Assembly: GCF_037996765.1 (NCBI RefSeq)
Contig: NZ_JBBNAD010000004.1
Location: forward strand, 620,001 to 684,000
DNA: 64,000 bases
From: Bdellovibrio sp. GT3
Lineage (GTDB): Bacteria; Bdellovibrionota; Bdellovibrionia; Bdellovibrionales; Bdellovibrionaceae
Reading direction: 5' to 3'
The notes under the pieces are model-generated. The model searched no databases. It was not told where the DNA came from and worked only from the letters and a program-made list of their open reading frames with translations. The position numbers and the translations under genes are program-made. Below, piece by piece: positions 26,025 through 35,844 of the stretch. How positions within the stretch are numbered: position 1 is the first letter of the stretch; every line of letters begins with the position of its first letter.

Positions 26025-28112
26025 ATGGCACTTCGTCTCGACACGCAAATCATGTATCTCAAAGGAGTGGGTCCCAAACTGGGGGACTTGTTCGCACGTA
26101 AAGGTTTAAAAACCTTGCGGGATCTATTTGAGTTCTATCCTCGAGCTTTCGAGGATCAGCGTGCCGCGCGCAATATCGCAAGTCTTAGACCTAATGACAT
26201 TGTCAGCATCAAAGCGACGGTAGTTTCTGTTCATGGCGTGAACATGGGGCGCTCTTCCAGAAAGATGTACGATGTGGTGGTGCGCGATGCCTCGGGGCAG
26301 ATTCACTGCAAATACTTCCGTGTTCCTTACAAAGGTTACTTCGAACGCTTTAAACCGTTTTCCGAAGTGCGTGTGGTGGGGAAAGTCACCGAGTATCGCG
26401 GCCGTATCGAATTTCATCATCCCGATATTCGTGACATCGATCCTGAAGAGGAAAATCAGGACGCTTTGATTCCGCTGTACACAGAAATCGAAGGCTTGGC
26501 GACAGCGAAAATCATGAAACTGGTTCGCACCGGCATGGCACAAATCGAAGAATGGCCGGAAGAGACTTTACCCAAGTGGATGCGTGAAAAATACGATCTG
26601 AAGGCGCGCAAAGATGCGCTGATTGAAATTCATAATCCCAATCCTTCCAAAGCGCAGGAATACACGGAATTCAAAAGTGCGGCCCAACGTCGCTTGATTT
26701 TCGAGGAATTCTTTTGGTTGGAGCTATTTCTTGCAGCCAAAAAAACCGGCTTCCAAAAAGAAGCCGCGCCATTGATCCAAAACGAGGGCAAAAAACTTTC
26801 GGCCTTGGAAAAATCACTGCCATTTCCTTTAACGGGTGCGCAGAAACGGGTTTTTGCAGAAATCAAAAATGATCTTGAAAAAGGCCATCCGATGCATCGT
26901 CTGGTTCAAGGTGACGTGGGCAGTGGTAAAACTCTGGTCAGTTTCATGGCGGCCGTTTACGCCGCTGAAAGCGGTTTTCAATCCTGCCTGATGGCGCCAA
27001 CCGAAATCCTAGCGGAACAGCACTATAAGAACGCACAAAAAGTTTTGGCACCTTTGGGGATCACCGTGTCTTTGCTGGTTGGTAAAACCAAAACAGCAGA
27101 GCGCAAGCAGGTTCTTTTAGATCTGGCCAGCGGCGAGACCGATTTGATTATCGGCACGCATGCATTGATTGAAGAAGAAGTGCGCTTTGAAAACCTGGGC
27201 CTGGCGATTATCGACGAACAACATCGCTTTGGTGTTGAACAACGGGGCATCCTGAAAAACAAAGGCAATTCGCCGCATTTCCTGATTATGACGGCAACTC
27301 CGATTCCTAGAACATTGGCTATGACCGTGTATGGTGATCTGGATGTTTCAATTATCGATGAAATGCCTCCGGGACGCAGTCCGATTCAAACCCGCGCGAT
27401 TTTTGAAAACAAAAGGGCGCAGGCCTTGCAGTTTATGCTGGAGCAATTGCAAAAAGGCCGACAGGCCTACTTCGTCTATCCGCTGGTGGAAGAGTCTGAA
27501 AAGATCGATCTGAAAAACGCGGTGGAAGAGTACGAAAAGCTTAAAGTTCAATTTCCTAAAGTCACCTTTGGTCTGCTTCATGGAAAAATGAAGCCCGACG
27601 AAAAAGATGCGGTGATGAACCAATTCCGTCGTCAGGAGATTCAAGTTCTGGTTTCCACCACAGTGATCGAAGTCGGTGTCGACGTTCCCAATGCCAATAT
27701 CATGATCATCGAACATGCCGAACGTTTTGGTTTGTCGCAGCTTCATCAATTGCGCGGTCGTGTCGGTCGGGGGGAGCACAAGTCCTTTTGTATTTTGATC
27801 ATGGGCTATGCGGTTTCTGAAGAAGGCAAACAGCGCACAGAATTCATGGAAAAAACCACCGACGGATTCAAGATTTCCGAATTCGATTTGGAAATGCGCG
27901 GCCCGGGTGAATTCATGGGGACCCGCCAATCCGGTCTTGCTGGATTTAAAATGGCCAATCTGGTTCGTGATATGGAGCTTTTGCAGATGGCGCGTGAAGC
28001 GGCTTTTGAAGTGCTTAAAAAAGATCCATCTCTGGTGTGGCCGGATAATCGCCCGATGAAGCAGGAGTTATTGCGCGAACACGGTCCGGCGGCTTTGGCC
28101 TCCATTGCCTAA
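26025..28112 (+). CDS. recG: ATP-dependent DNA helicase RecG
   Basis: 695 aa, full length. RecG reverses stalled forks and branch-migrates Holliday junctions. The N-terminal helix-hairpin region (YLKGVGPKLGDLFARKGL) and OB wedge (~60-150) precede helicase motifs: Walker A GDVGSGKT, DEQH box IIDEQHRFG, MTATPIPRTLA, and RGRVGRG. The C-terminal TRG region (GPGEFMGTRQSGL) is intact. The start at 26025 fits family length. Confidence 0.97.
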   Translation: MALRLDTQIMYLKGVGPKLGDLFARKGLKTLRDLFEFYPRAFEDQRAARNIASLRPNDIVSIKATVVSVHGVNMGRSSRKMYDVVVRDASGQIHCKYFRVPYKGYFERFKPFSEVRVVGKVTEYRGRIEFHHPDIRDIDPEEENQDALIPLYTEIEGLATAKIMKLVRTGMAQIEEWPEETLPKWMREKYDLKARKDALIEIHNPNPSKAQEYTEFKSAAQRRLIFEEFFWLELFLAAKKTGFQKEAAPLIQNEGKKLSALEKSLPFPLTGAQKRVFAEIKNDLEKGHPMHRLVQGDVGSGKTLVSFMAAVYAAESGFQSCLMAPTEILAEQHYKNAQKVLAPLGITVSLLVGKTKTAERKQVLLDLASGETDLIIGTHALIEEEVRFENLGLAIIDEQHRFGVEQRGILKNKGNSPHFLIMTATPIPRTLAMTVYGDLDVSIIDEMPPGRSPIQTRAIFENKRAQALQFMLEQLQKGRQAYFVYPLVEESEKIDLKNAVEEYEKLKVQFPKVTFGLLHGKMKPDEKDAVMNQFRRQEIQVLVSTTVIEVGVDVPNANIMIIEHAERFGLSQLHQLRGRVGRGEHKSFCILIMGYAVSEEGKQRTEFMEKTTDGFKISEFDLEMRGPGEFMGTRQSGLAGFKMANLVRDMELLQMAREAAFEVLKKDPSLVWPDNRPMKQELLREHGPAALASIA

Positions 28113-28176
28113 TCGAAAAGCAAATACGAGTTTTTTATTCCGCGAAGTTTAGAGGCGTGATAGTGAATCACCCCTT

Positions 28177-29424
28177 ATGCATCATGATTTACACAACGTT
28201 GACGACGGATTAAGCAATCCGCATGTGCCGCTATTTCCCTCGGTGGCAGATGATCAAAAAATACGCAAAGACTTGTTTTCTGCTTCATCAGAGCTGATCA
28301 GGAAAATTCGCAGACTTGAAAAAGATCATGCTGATTTTTTGCTTTGTGATCAAACCATGTATCAGGACTGGCATGCACTGACTTTCCGTGAAGAGCTTCA
28401 AGAGTTGGAAATGCTGGAAAAGCGTCATCGTATTTTGACGACTTTTGAAGTTCATTTGAATCATGTGGCTGCAACCTCCAAGGTTTCCCGGCACCAGGCC
28501 TATAATATGCTGAAAGAGGAAGAGGGGCAGTACCAAGCCGGCGATGATGTCTGGAAGTTTGTCATCGACAACCTTCGCAAGAGTCGTTTCCATGCGGCAA
28601 CTCTGGATTCAGGATTGTCCTCTGAAAGTCGGAAACCGCTTGAAAGTGCTGCGGTGGATTTTGCAGAAGTCTTTTTCAAGGACGACTCTTTACTGAGCGG
28701 GCTTAAGCGCCGGGCTCGGTCGGTGTATCACTATCTGAATGATATCGATGATGGAAAGATGGTTCAGCATATGGAGGTGCCTCTGGCTGGATACCGTCTT
28801 TTCAGGGAGAGTCTGCAGATTGCCATGAAGTGTGGTGATTGGCGTCTTTTGGGGCGCGTCTGGAAAACCGCCAACCCAGCCTATCAACAAAGATATCTCC
28901 GTAACATGCCTCTGCATCTGAAAAAGTTCATGCAAAGAATCATCGCAGAAAACGAACGCGAAGAGGCCCTTGAAGACCAGCAGACTCAAGGTTCAGGGGA
29001 GCTGCGTGATACGTATCAGAAGTTAATGCGCATCTTGCATCCAGATAAACAGACGGGTGAAACTTTTGAGCGTCAGCAATGGGCTTCAGTTAAATGGCAG
29101 CGGGTTCAAGATGTGTTTGCTGAACAAAATCTGGAATCGCTGAAGCGGATCGAGTTGGTCTGTCGGGCGGAGTTGGGGCAGTTGAATGACCTGACCGTGG
29201 ATGAGATTCATCAAAGTACGGCTTTACTGGAAGAGGAGTTTGAAGATCTTAAGAAAAGCTTCAGCGCCTGTCGTCAGCACCCGGCCTGGAAGTTTTCAAG
29301 CCGTCGCGGTTATGAAAATCTGAAAGAGCAGGCGCTGGCTGATTTGGAAAAGCGTCTTGAGCCGTTGCGGGAGGAGGTTTTGAAACTTGAGGAGGCTCTG
29401 CAAAGTTTTGCCGCAGCGAAATAG
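28177..29424 (+). CDS. J-domain protein, otherwise unknown
   Basis: 415 aa, cytoplasmic (no signal). Residues ~278-325 form a J domain with the HPD motif (ILHPDKQ, 288-290) preceded by the helix II pattern LRDTYQKLMR. It would stimulate a DnaK-type ATPase. The rest is largely helical; residues ~25-95 and ~330-415 are predicted coiled coil. There is no Gly/Phe or zinc-finger region, so it is not a general DnaJ. J placement near the C-terminal half is unusual. It follows recG by 64 bases and may be co-transcribed. Confidence 0.8.
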   Translation: MHHDLHNVDDGLSNPHVPLFPSVADDQKIRKDLFSASSELIRKIRRLEKDHADFLLCDQTMYQDWHALTFREELQELEMLEKRHRILTTFEVHLNHVAATSKVSRHQAYNMLKEEEGQYQAGDDVWKFVIDNLRKSRFHAATLDSGLSSESRKPLESAAVDFAEVFFKDDSLLSGLKRRARSVYHYLNDIDDGKMVQHMEVPLAGYRLFRESLQIAMKCGDWRLLGRVWKTANPAYQQRYLRNMPLHLKKFMQRIIAENEREEALEDQQTQGSGELRDTYQKLMRILHPDKQTGETFERQQWASVKWQRVQDVFAEQNLESLKRIELVCRAELGQLNDLTVDEIHQSTALLEEEFEDLKKSFSACRQHPAWKFSSRRGYENLKEQALADLEKRLEPLREEVLKLEEALQSFAAAK

Positions 29425-29534
29425 CGCTGTGTTAAAATATAATTTTTGCCGCTTGCCTTGGGAAACATATTTACCCTATCCTTTTGTTAGAGCTGTTTGG
29501 ATTTCGGCTTCTAGTACACAAGGACGTGTTCAAA

Positions 29535-29942
29535 ATGAATAAGTGTTTCATCAGCATGATGGCTGCTTCTATTCTTATATCTTCGGCGGCATTAGCTGCT
29601 GTTCCTCAATATAAAGTTAACATGCGCGTGGGTCTTAAAGGATCTTCTCCTATTTCAATCAACACAGTGACCAAGTCCGGAAAAAAAGCTTACATCAGCG
29701 AGTTTTCTGACGACGGACAAAGCGAAACGATCGTCGAAGTGATGGCTCGCAAGTCCAAGCAAAACAGCAAGGCTGGTTTGTATATGGATGTGACTGTGAC
29801 GAAGCGCGTTCGTGGGCAGAAAAAGATCTCTGAGCGCACACAGGTTTTCGCTCCTGATAATCAAGAAGCTGAGTTCGGAATGAACTCAAAAGGTCGGATG
29901 ACAGGGAATCTTTCTCTAGCCGTCATGGCGCATCAACTTTAA
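29535..29942 (+). CDS. Small secreted protein of unknown function
   Basis: 135 aa. Signal peptide (MNKCFISMMAASILISSAALAA) followed by a beta-rich, Lys/Ser-rich, basic domain without cysteine. It lies 68 bases upstream of the subtilase gene on the same strand. The start at 29535 gives the leader; the frame opens 17 codons earlier. A link to the protease, such as a pro-domain-like inhibitor, is only a guess from proximity. Confidence 0.7.
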   Translation: MNKCFISMMAASILISSAALAAVPQYKVNMRVGLKGSSPISINTVTKSGKKAYISEFSDDGQSETIVEVMARKSKQNSKAGLYMDVTVTKRVRGQKKISERTQVFAPDNQEAEFGMNSKGRMTGNLSLAVMAHQL

Positions 29943-30010
29943 TAAATACAGTTAAGTTCTTTACACCTGAGAGTTCATCATGATGGAATTTTTCCGCAGA
30001 GGGGGAATTT

Positions 30011-32122
30011 ATGCAAAGATGGACTCATCTTATGGTTACGTCAGCACTTGTGGCTTCGGTTGCAAGTCCAGTCTACGCAGGGAGCTTGTTGCGTTTTAAT
30101 TCAGGAACAGTAAATCCTGGAATGGAAGCTCAAGCAGTGGCATTGGTTCAAGACCAATCGGTCAGCGACTATATCGTTCAGTTTTCAAATAAAATTACTG
30201 CCAAGGATCGCGCAGCCCTAAAAGCTCGCTTTGAAGTGTTCGGCTATTTCCCGGATGATGCTTTGGTTGTGCGCGGATCGTTTGCGGATTTGAATTCTTT
30301 CCGTCAAACTCACCCGGGTGTTTATGCGGTCATCAAGTATCACGCTCAATATAAAATCAGCAGTGATATCATGCCTGTAAGCGTATTTAATAAAGATCAA
30401 TCTCAAAGTGTTTTGATTCAGCTTTTCAAAGCAGCAGACGCCAAGTCCGTTGTTTCAGCGCTGAAAAAAATGAAAGCAGAACTTCAAGTTGTTAACGGTA
30501 AGTCTATCGTTGCCTTGGTTTCTCGCGCACAAATCTACAACATCGCAAATTTGACGGGTGTTGAGCACGTGCAAAGCACGCCAGTGATCACGACAATGGA
30601 TTTCCCATTGGATCAACAAATGAATATGGCGACAAAAGGTGCTGGTGATTATTCAGACATCACTGGTAACGAAACTGGAACTCAAGTTATGAAATTCGAT
30701 TCTGCATGGAACTTGGGTTTGACCGGTCGTGGTCAAACTGTCTCCATGGCGGATACGGGTTTGGATTCTGGTGACATCAACCAAATCGCTTCTGACTTTT
30801 CCGGTGCGGTAAAATCAGGTTATGCCTTCGGTTTGTGGTCCAGAACTTGGGAAGATCCAATGGGTCACGGAACTCACGTTGCGGGTTCTATCATGTCTCG
30901 CGGGACAGCTTCAGGCGGTCGCCTTAAAGGTGGCGCATACGATGCAATGATGGTTGCAGAGGGTATGTGGTCCAAGATGCTTAATGGTTTAGGTGTTCCT
31001 TCCAAGCTTGCGGATTTGTTTGATAAAGCAAACAACGATGGTGCTCGTGTTCACTCCAACTCATGGGGTGCAGTGAAGAACTTCGGTGCTTACGACGGTA
31101 TGGCCGTGCAAGTGGATGAGTGGATGTCCAACAATCCAGACATGCTTGTGATCTTCGCGGCTGGTAACAGCGGTGTGGATATGAACAAAGACGGTCGTAT
31201 CGACGGTGGTTCTATCGGAACTCCAGGCACAGCGAAAAACGTTTTGACTGTGGGCGCTTCCAAAAACAGAACTAAAACCGGTGGTATCCAGGTTCCAGTC
31301 AGCAAGCTTCGTGCAGCGGCTGAAGTTTGGTCTGCAGAGCCGATTTTCTCTTCCATGATGTCGGACCGTGAAGACGGTATCGCGATGTTCTCTTCCCGTG
31401 GTCCAACTTTGGATGGCCGTGTGAAGCCTGAAATCGTGGCTCCAGGCACAAACATTCTTTCCAACCGTTCTCACATCAAAGACGCATCTCCTCTATGGGG
31501 CGCTTACAATGATGATTACGCTTGGTCTGGTGGTACATCCATGGCGACTCCGCTGACAGCGGGTGCAGTGGCGATCGCTCGTCAAATGTTGGTTGAAAAA
31601 TGGGGCGTGCAAAATCCATCAGCAGCTGTGATGAAAGCAATGATCATGCACTCTGCGGATGATATGTACCCAGGTCAGTTCGGTGAGGTGGGCGCAGCTC
31701 GTGGTCAGGAAATCCTGACTCGCAGACCAAACTCTGATGAGGGTTACGGTCGTGTGAACATGGATAACATGGTTCAAATGATGAAAAACACTTTCGTTGT
31801 GGATGACCGTGATGGTTTGGCGACAAATCAATCCGAAGACTACACTTTCAAACTTTCTGGTTCCGGCAAATTATATGCGAACTTGGTTTGGACTGATGCA
31901 GCTGGTTCCGCCAATGCTTCCAAAGCATTGGTAAATGACTTGGACTTGGTTTTGACGGGTCCAAATGGAGCAGTTTCCATGAACGATCACATCAACAATG
32001 CTGAGATGATTGAAATGACTTTACCGGCCGGCGACTACAAGCTGACGGTTAAGGGTGCGAACGTTCCTGCCGGTAAAAACGGTGGTCGTCAGCCTTACGC
32101 TCTTGTTTTTAGCGTGAAGTAG
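30011..32122 (+). CDS. Secreted subtilisin-like serine protease (S8)
   Basis: 703 aa. Signal peptide, then a ~200-residue inhibitor-like propeptide (VSDYIVQFSNKITAKDRAAL), and an S8 catalytic domain with the full triad: Asp248 (SMADTGLD), His286 (GHGTHVAG), oxyanion Asn385 (AAGNSG) and Ser510 (GGTSMATP). After ~residue 590 a jelly-roll C-terminal domain (YTFKLSGSGKLYANLVWTD, DLDLVLTGPNG) is similar to P/PPC-type domains. It is a secreted endoprotease and in a predator may degrade prey proteins (inference). A strong terminator follows. Confidence 0.94.
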   Translation: MQRWTHLMVTSALVASVASPVYAGSLLRFNSGTVNPGMEAQAVALVQDQSVSDYIVQFSNKITAKDRAALKARFEVFGYFPDDALVVRGSFADLNSFRQTHPGVYAVIKYHAQYKISSDIMPVSVFNKDQSQSVLIQLFKAADAKSVVSALKKMKAELQVVNGKSIVALVSRAQIYNIANLTGVEHVQSTPVITTMDFPLDQQMNMATKGAGDYSDITGNETGTQVMKFDSAWNLGLTGRGQTVSMADTGLDSGDINQIASDFSGAVKSGYAFGLWSRTWEDPMGHGTHVAGSIMSRGTASGGRLKGGAYDAMMVAEGMWSKMLNGLGVPSKLADLFDKANNDGARVHSNSWGAVKNFGAYDGMAVQVDEWMSNNPDMLVIFAAGNSGVDMNKDGRIDGGSIGTPGTAKNVLTVGASKNRTKTGGIQVPVSKLRAAAEVWSAEPIFSSMMSDREDGIAMFSSRGPTLDGRVKPEIVAPGTNILSNRSHIKDASPLWGAYNDDYAWSGGTSMATPLTAGAVAIARQMLVEKWGVQNPSAAVMKAMIMHSADDMYPGQFGEVGAARGQEILTRRPNSDEGYGRVNMDNMVQMMKNTFVVDDRDGLATNQSEDYTFKLSGSGKLYANLVWTDAAGSANASKALVNDLDLVLTGPNGAVSMNDHINNAEMIEMTLPAGDYKLTVKGANVPAGKNGGRQPYALVFSVK

Positions 32123-32173
32123 ATCTGTTTATAGTTTGAACGATATTTGATTAAGTATTTGAAATCATTTATC

Positions 32174-32202
32174 AAAAGCCCCGTTTTTGACGGGGCTTTT
32201 TT
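32174..32202 (+). terminator. Rho-independent terminator of the subtilase
   Basis: Perfect stem AAAAGCCCCGT / ACGGGGCTTTT with a short T-rich loop and a T-run, 50 bases after the protease stop. Confidence 0.93.
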
Positions 32203-32280
32203 CGTTTAAAAAGCACTGAAATCTTTTCCAATGCGCTGCTCAGATTTGATAACTCGTGTCAAATTTGATAGAACTACCAC

Positions 32281-32300
32281 GGTTATAAGTGGCTATAAGT
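32281..32300 (+). repeat. Two 10-bp direct repeats before carD
   Basis: GGTTATAAGT and GGCTATAAGT lie in tandem immediately before the GGAGGT ribosome site of carD. Upstream are two TTTGATA copies. They could be alternative -10 elements or a regulator site. Confidence 0.45.
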
Positions 32301-32312
32301 GGAGGTTTCCTG

Positions 32313-32807
32313 ATGCTCACGTTCAATATCGGCGATAATGCAGTTTATCCTGGCTACGGCGTAGTTAAAGTGGTCGCGATCGAGACGAAAGAGATGCTTG
32401 GAACTAAAATCTCGTTCTACAACATGCAGTTGGTAGATACGGGCCTAAAAATCATGATCCCAACTACAAACGTTAAATCAGCGGGTCTTCGTCCCATCAT
32501 CTCCAAAGATGAAGCTGCTCGTGTTGTAGGCATTTTGAAAGAAAAAGACGTTAAAATCGACAATCAAACATGGAATCGCCGTTACCGCGAATACATGGAA
32601 AAGATCAAAACGGGTTCTGTGTTCGAAATCGCTGAAGTTTTGCGCGACTTGTTCCTTTTGAAAGCAGATAAAGAGCTTTCTTTCGGTGAACGCAAGATGC
32701 TTGATGCTGCACGTTCTTTGCTTTTGAAAGAGCTTACATTGGCGACATCTGAAGCTGAGCTTTTCAACGAAGAAGAAGTGAAAGCGATCTTCGGTATCAC
32801 TGGTTAA
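32313..32807 (+). CDS. carD: CarD/CdnL-family transcription regulator
   Basis: 164 aa. The N-terminal Tudor-like CarD/TRCF RID domain (FNIGDNAVYPGYGVVKVVAIE) binds the RNA polymerase beta subunit, and the helical C-terminal domain (~65-160) contacts promoter DNA. The family stabilises open complexes, especially at rRNA and other growth promoters, and is essential in myxobacteria and mycobacteria. The start at 32313 is set by GGAGGT seven bases upstream. It is followed by a terminator and the gltX-cysS genes. Confidence 0.93.
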   Translation: MLTFNIGDNAVYPGYGVVKVVAIETKEMLGTKISFYNMQLVDTGLKIMIPTTNVKSAGLRPIISKDEAARVVGILKEKDVKIDNQTWNRRYREYMEKIKTGSVFEIAEVLRDLFLLKADKELSFGERKMLDAARSLLLKELTLATSEAELFNEEEVKAIFGITG

Positions 32808-32840
32808 TTCTGGACGATTCTAAAAATTCATATTAGGTTT

Positions 32841-32868
32841 AAGGCTCGGAATTTCCGGGCCTTTTTTC
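32841..32868 (+). terminator. Rho-independent terminator after carD
   Basis: Stem AAGGCTCGG / CCGGGCCTT with an AATTT loop and a T6 run, between carD and gltX. Confidence 0.85.
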
Positions 32869-32885
32869 ATTTTTGGAGCCGATTC

Positions 32886-34373
32886 ATGTCCTCACAGATT
32901 TCCAATCCTGTTCGCGTTCGTTTTGCACCTTCTCCGACGGGTTACTTGCACGTTGGTGGCGCGAGAACTGCCTTGTACAATTATCTATTCGCCAAGAAAA
33001 ACGGCGGTGAATTCATTCTGCGTATTGAAGACACGGATGAGGCTCGTTCCACTCAGGAATCTTTGCGTGGCGTGGTCGACGATTTGGTCTGGTTGAATCT
33101 TTTGTGGGCAGAGGGCGTAGATCCTGTGACTTTGAAAGATCAAGGTCCCAATGGTCCTTATAAGCAAAGCGAACGCATGCACATTTACAAGCAAATCGCT
33201 GAACAACTTCTGGCCGAGGGCAAAGCTTATTACTGCTTCCTGACGGATGCGGAAATTGAAGTGCAACGTGAAGCTCAAATGAAAGCAGGCGGGCAGCCAC
33301 ACATTCAGTCTCCTTACGCTGATTGGACTTTGGATCAAGCTAAAGCCAAAATGGCAGAGGGCGGAACTCCACCGGTGGTGCGTTTTAAAACCAAACATCT
33401 TAAAAAAGACTACATCTTTAACGACATCGTTCGCGGTGAAGTGAAGTTCCCATCTGACATGGTGGGTGACTTCGTTCTTCTGCGTGGCGGTGGTATGCCG
33501 GTTTATAACTTCTGCTGTGTGGTGGATGATCATTTGATGAAAATGTCCCACGTCTTCCGTGCGGAAGAACATCTGCCAAACACTCTTCGTCAGTTGATGA
33601 TTTACGAAGCGATGGGATGGAAGGCGCCTCAATTTGGCCATATGGCTTTGATCTTGGATGAAGACCGTCAAAAGCTTTCCAAACGTAAAGGTGCTGTGGC
33701 TTGCGGTCAGCTAAAAGACGAAGGCTACCTGGCTTCTGCAGTGTTGAACTTTATCGCACTTCTTGGTTGGTCACATCCTGAAGGTAAGGAGATCATGTCG
33801 GTCGACGATATGGTTGCTGCATTTGATATCTCTCGTTTAAATCAATCGGGCGCGATCTTTGACCGCGTGAAATTCAAGTGGATGAATGCGCAGCACTTGC
33901 GTGCTTTGCCAAATGCAGAGTTGTGGAAAGCGATTCAGCCGTTCCTGGCTCGCGAAAATATGCAATTGCCTTCGGATCCGGTATGGCAGGACAAGTCTTT
34001 GAATTTGTTTAAGCCTTATATGGAAGTATTGGCCGATGCGATCACTTTGTATCGTCCGTTGAACGACAACTCGTACGTGATTCAGCCAGACGCTGAAGAA
34101 GTGATGAAGCTTGAAACGACGAAAGCCGTGCTGACTGCATGGAAAGAATTGGTTCAAGCCCACGGCTCTGAATACATGAGCGAAGAAGAGTTCCTGAAAA
34201 TCCAGGACGAAGTAAAAAATAAAACCGGCGCTAAAGGTAAAAACCTGTTCCAACCCATCCGCGTGGCGGTCATCGGACAACCACACGGTGCTGAACTAAA
34301 AATCCTGGTGCCACTGATGAAAAAGCAATCCCTAGTAGCCCGCGCCGAAAAAGCCCTGGCAACTTTGGCGTAA
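32886..34373 (+). CDS. gltX: Glutamyl-tRNA synthetase
   Basis: 495 aa, class Ic. It charges tRNA-Glu. The HIGH-equivalent is PSPTGYLHVGGAR near the N-terminus, the GGxxV...H region and HLPNT segment are typical, and KLSKRKGA forms the KMSKS loop. Length is normal. It starts 18 bases after the carD terminator's T-run, so its promoter must overlap or a portion of carD transcripts read through. cysS follows with 12 bases between. Confidence 0.96.
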   Translation: MSSQISNPVRVRFAPSPTGYLHVGGARTALYNYLFAKKNGGEFILRIEDTDEARSTQESLRGVVDDLVWLNLLWAEGVDPVTLKDQGPNGPYKQSERMHIYKQIAEQLLAEGKAYYCFLTDAEIEVQREAQMKAGGQPHIQSPYADWTLDQAKAKMAEGGTPPVVRFKTKHLKKDYIFNDIVRGEVKFPSDMVGDFVLLRGGGMPVYNFCCVVDDHLMKMSHVFRAEEHLPNTLRQLMIYEAMGWKAPQFGHMALILDEDRQKLSKRKGAVACGQLKDEGYLASAVLNFIALLGWSHPEGKEIMSVDDMVAAFDISRLNQSGAIFDRVKFKWMNAQHLRALPNAELWKAIQPFLARENMQLPSDPVWQDKSLNLFKPYMEVLADAITLYRPLNDNSYVIQPDAEEVMKLETTKAVLTAWKELVQAHGSEYMSEEEFLKIQDEVKNKTGAKGKNLFQPIRVAVIGQPHGAELKILVPLMKKQSLVARAEKALATLA

Positions 34374-34385
34374 AGGTCGAAAGCA

Positions 34386-35837
34386 ATGTCTTTGAAGATT
34401 TACAACTCTCAGTCACGACAATCCGAAGAGTTTGTTCCCTATGATCCGAAGCACGTAAAGATGTATGTGTGCGGACCGACGGTCTACAATTTTCTGCATG
34501 TGGGTAACTTCCGTGGGCCGGTTGTGTTTAATATGGTTCGTAATTGGTTGGAGTACTTGGGTTACAAAGTAACCTATGCGCTGAACTTCACAGACGTAGA
34601 TGATAAAATCATCAATAAAGCCAATGAACTGGGCATGAAACCAGTTGAAGTTTCTGAGAAGTATATCGCTGAATACAAGAAAGACTTCGCAAGCTTGGGG
34701 CTGCGTGCGCATGATATGAACCCTAAGGTGACAGAGCACATGGAAGACATCCTTTCCATGGTCGGCACACTGATCGACAAAAAAGTGGCCTACGAAGCGC
34801 AAGGCGACGTGCTTTACTCGATCGAAACCTTCAAAGACTATGGCAAACTTTCTGGTCGTCATACAGATGAGCTTCTGGCGGGAGCCCGCGTGGAAGTGGA
34901 CGAGAAAAAACGTTCACCGATGGACTTCGCTTTATGGAAGTCTGCAAAACCAGGCGAGATTTCCTGGCCGTCTCCGTGGGGGCCGGGACGCCCTGGCTGG
35001 CATATTGAGTGCTCAGCGATGATCAAGAACATCTTCGGTGATCAGATCGACATTCATGGCGGCGGTATGGATTTGATTTTCCCGCATCATGAAAATGAGA
35101 TCGCGCAATCTGAAGGCTGCACTGGCAAACACTTCGTAAAATACTGGATGCACAATAACATGCTGAACTTTGGTGGTCAGAAGATGTCAAAATCTTTGGG
35201 CAACATAGTTTCTTTGCGTGATTTCGTGGCGATGTATAATGCTGAGATCTACAAGTGGATGATTCAATCCGTGCACTATCGCACGATGAGTGAGTTCGGT
35301 GATGCGGCGGTGGAGCGTGCTATTTCTGGCTTGGCCCGTGTGTATTCGGCAATGGCCATGGCAGAAAGCTATCTGACGCCCGAAGTGACAGCAGTGGATG
35401 CGGGCTTTGCTAAAATCACGGACGAAGCTTGGAAAAAAGTAGAGTCGGCGATGAATGATGACTTTGGAACGCCTGAAGTATTTGCGTCGATGTTCGAAGT
35501 GGTTCGCCAGTTCAACAGCCAAGTTCGTCGCGGCATGAAGGCCAATCCTGCGATCCAAGGCAAGGCCTTGGTGTTCAGTCAGTTTATCAAAAAAATGGGC
35601 TCGATGCTGGCGATGTTCCAAGAGCCGGCTCATGATTTCCTGATTAAGCTGGATGACATGTTATTGGATAAAGCCGGTATCAAACGCGCTGATGTCGATG
35701 CGGTTGTTGCTGAGCGCGGGCAAGCTCGAGTGAATAAAGACTTTGCTAAGTCAGATGAACTTCGTAACAAGCTTGTGGCGATGAACATTTCTGTGAGCGA
35801 TACGCCAGAAGGTTCCTTCTGGGAAGTCACAAAATAG
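34386..35837 (+). CDS. cysS: Cysteinyl-tRNA synthetase
   Basis: 483 aa. It charges tRNA-Cys. Motifs: CGPTVYNFLHVGNFRG (Zn Cys and HIGH), GRPGWHIECSAM and HGGGMDLIFPHHENE (zinc ligands), KMSKSLGN. It is close to gltX and therefore in the same operon. The window also holds the cognate tRNA-Cys gene at 61998, which has an odd elbow, so the pair is worth reading together. Confidence 0.96.
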   Translation: MSLKIYNSQSRQSEEFVPYDPKHVKMYVCGPTVYNFLHVGNFRGPVVFNMVRNWLEYLGYKVTYALNFTDVDDKIINKANELGMKPVEVSEKYIAEYKKDFASLGLRAHDMNPKVTEHMEDILSMVGTLIDKKVAYEAQGDVLYSIETFKDYGKLSGRHTDELLAGARVEVDEKKRSPMDFALWKSAKPGEISWPSPWGPGRPGWHIECSAMIKNIFGDQIDIHGGGMDLIFPHHENEIAQSEGCTGKHFVKYWMHNNMLNFGGQKMSKSLGNIVSLRDFVAMYNAEIYKWMIQSVHYRTMSEFGDAAVERAISGLARVYSAMAMAESYLTPEVTAVDAGFAKITDEAWKKVESAMNDDFGTPEVFASMFEVVRQFNSQVRRGMKANPAIQGKALVFSQFIKKMGSMLAMFQEPAHDFLIKLDDMLLDKAGIKRADVDAVVAERGQARVNKDFAKSDELRNKLVAMNISVSDTPEGSFWEVTK

Positions 35838-35844
35838 AAAATCG

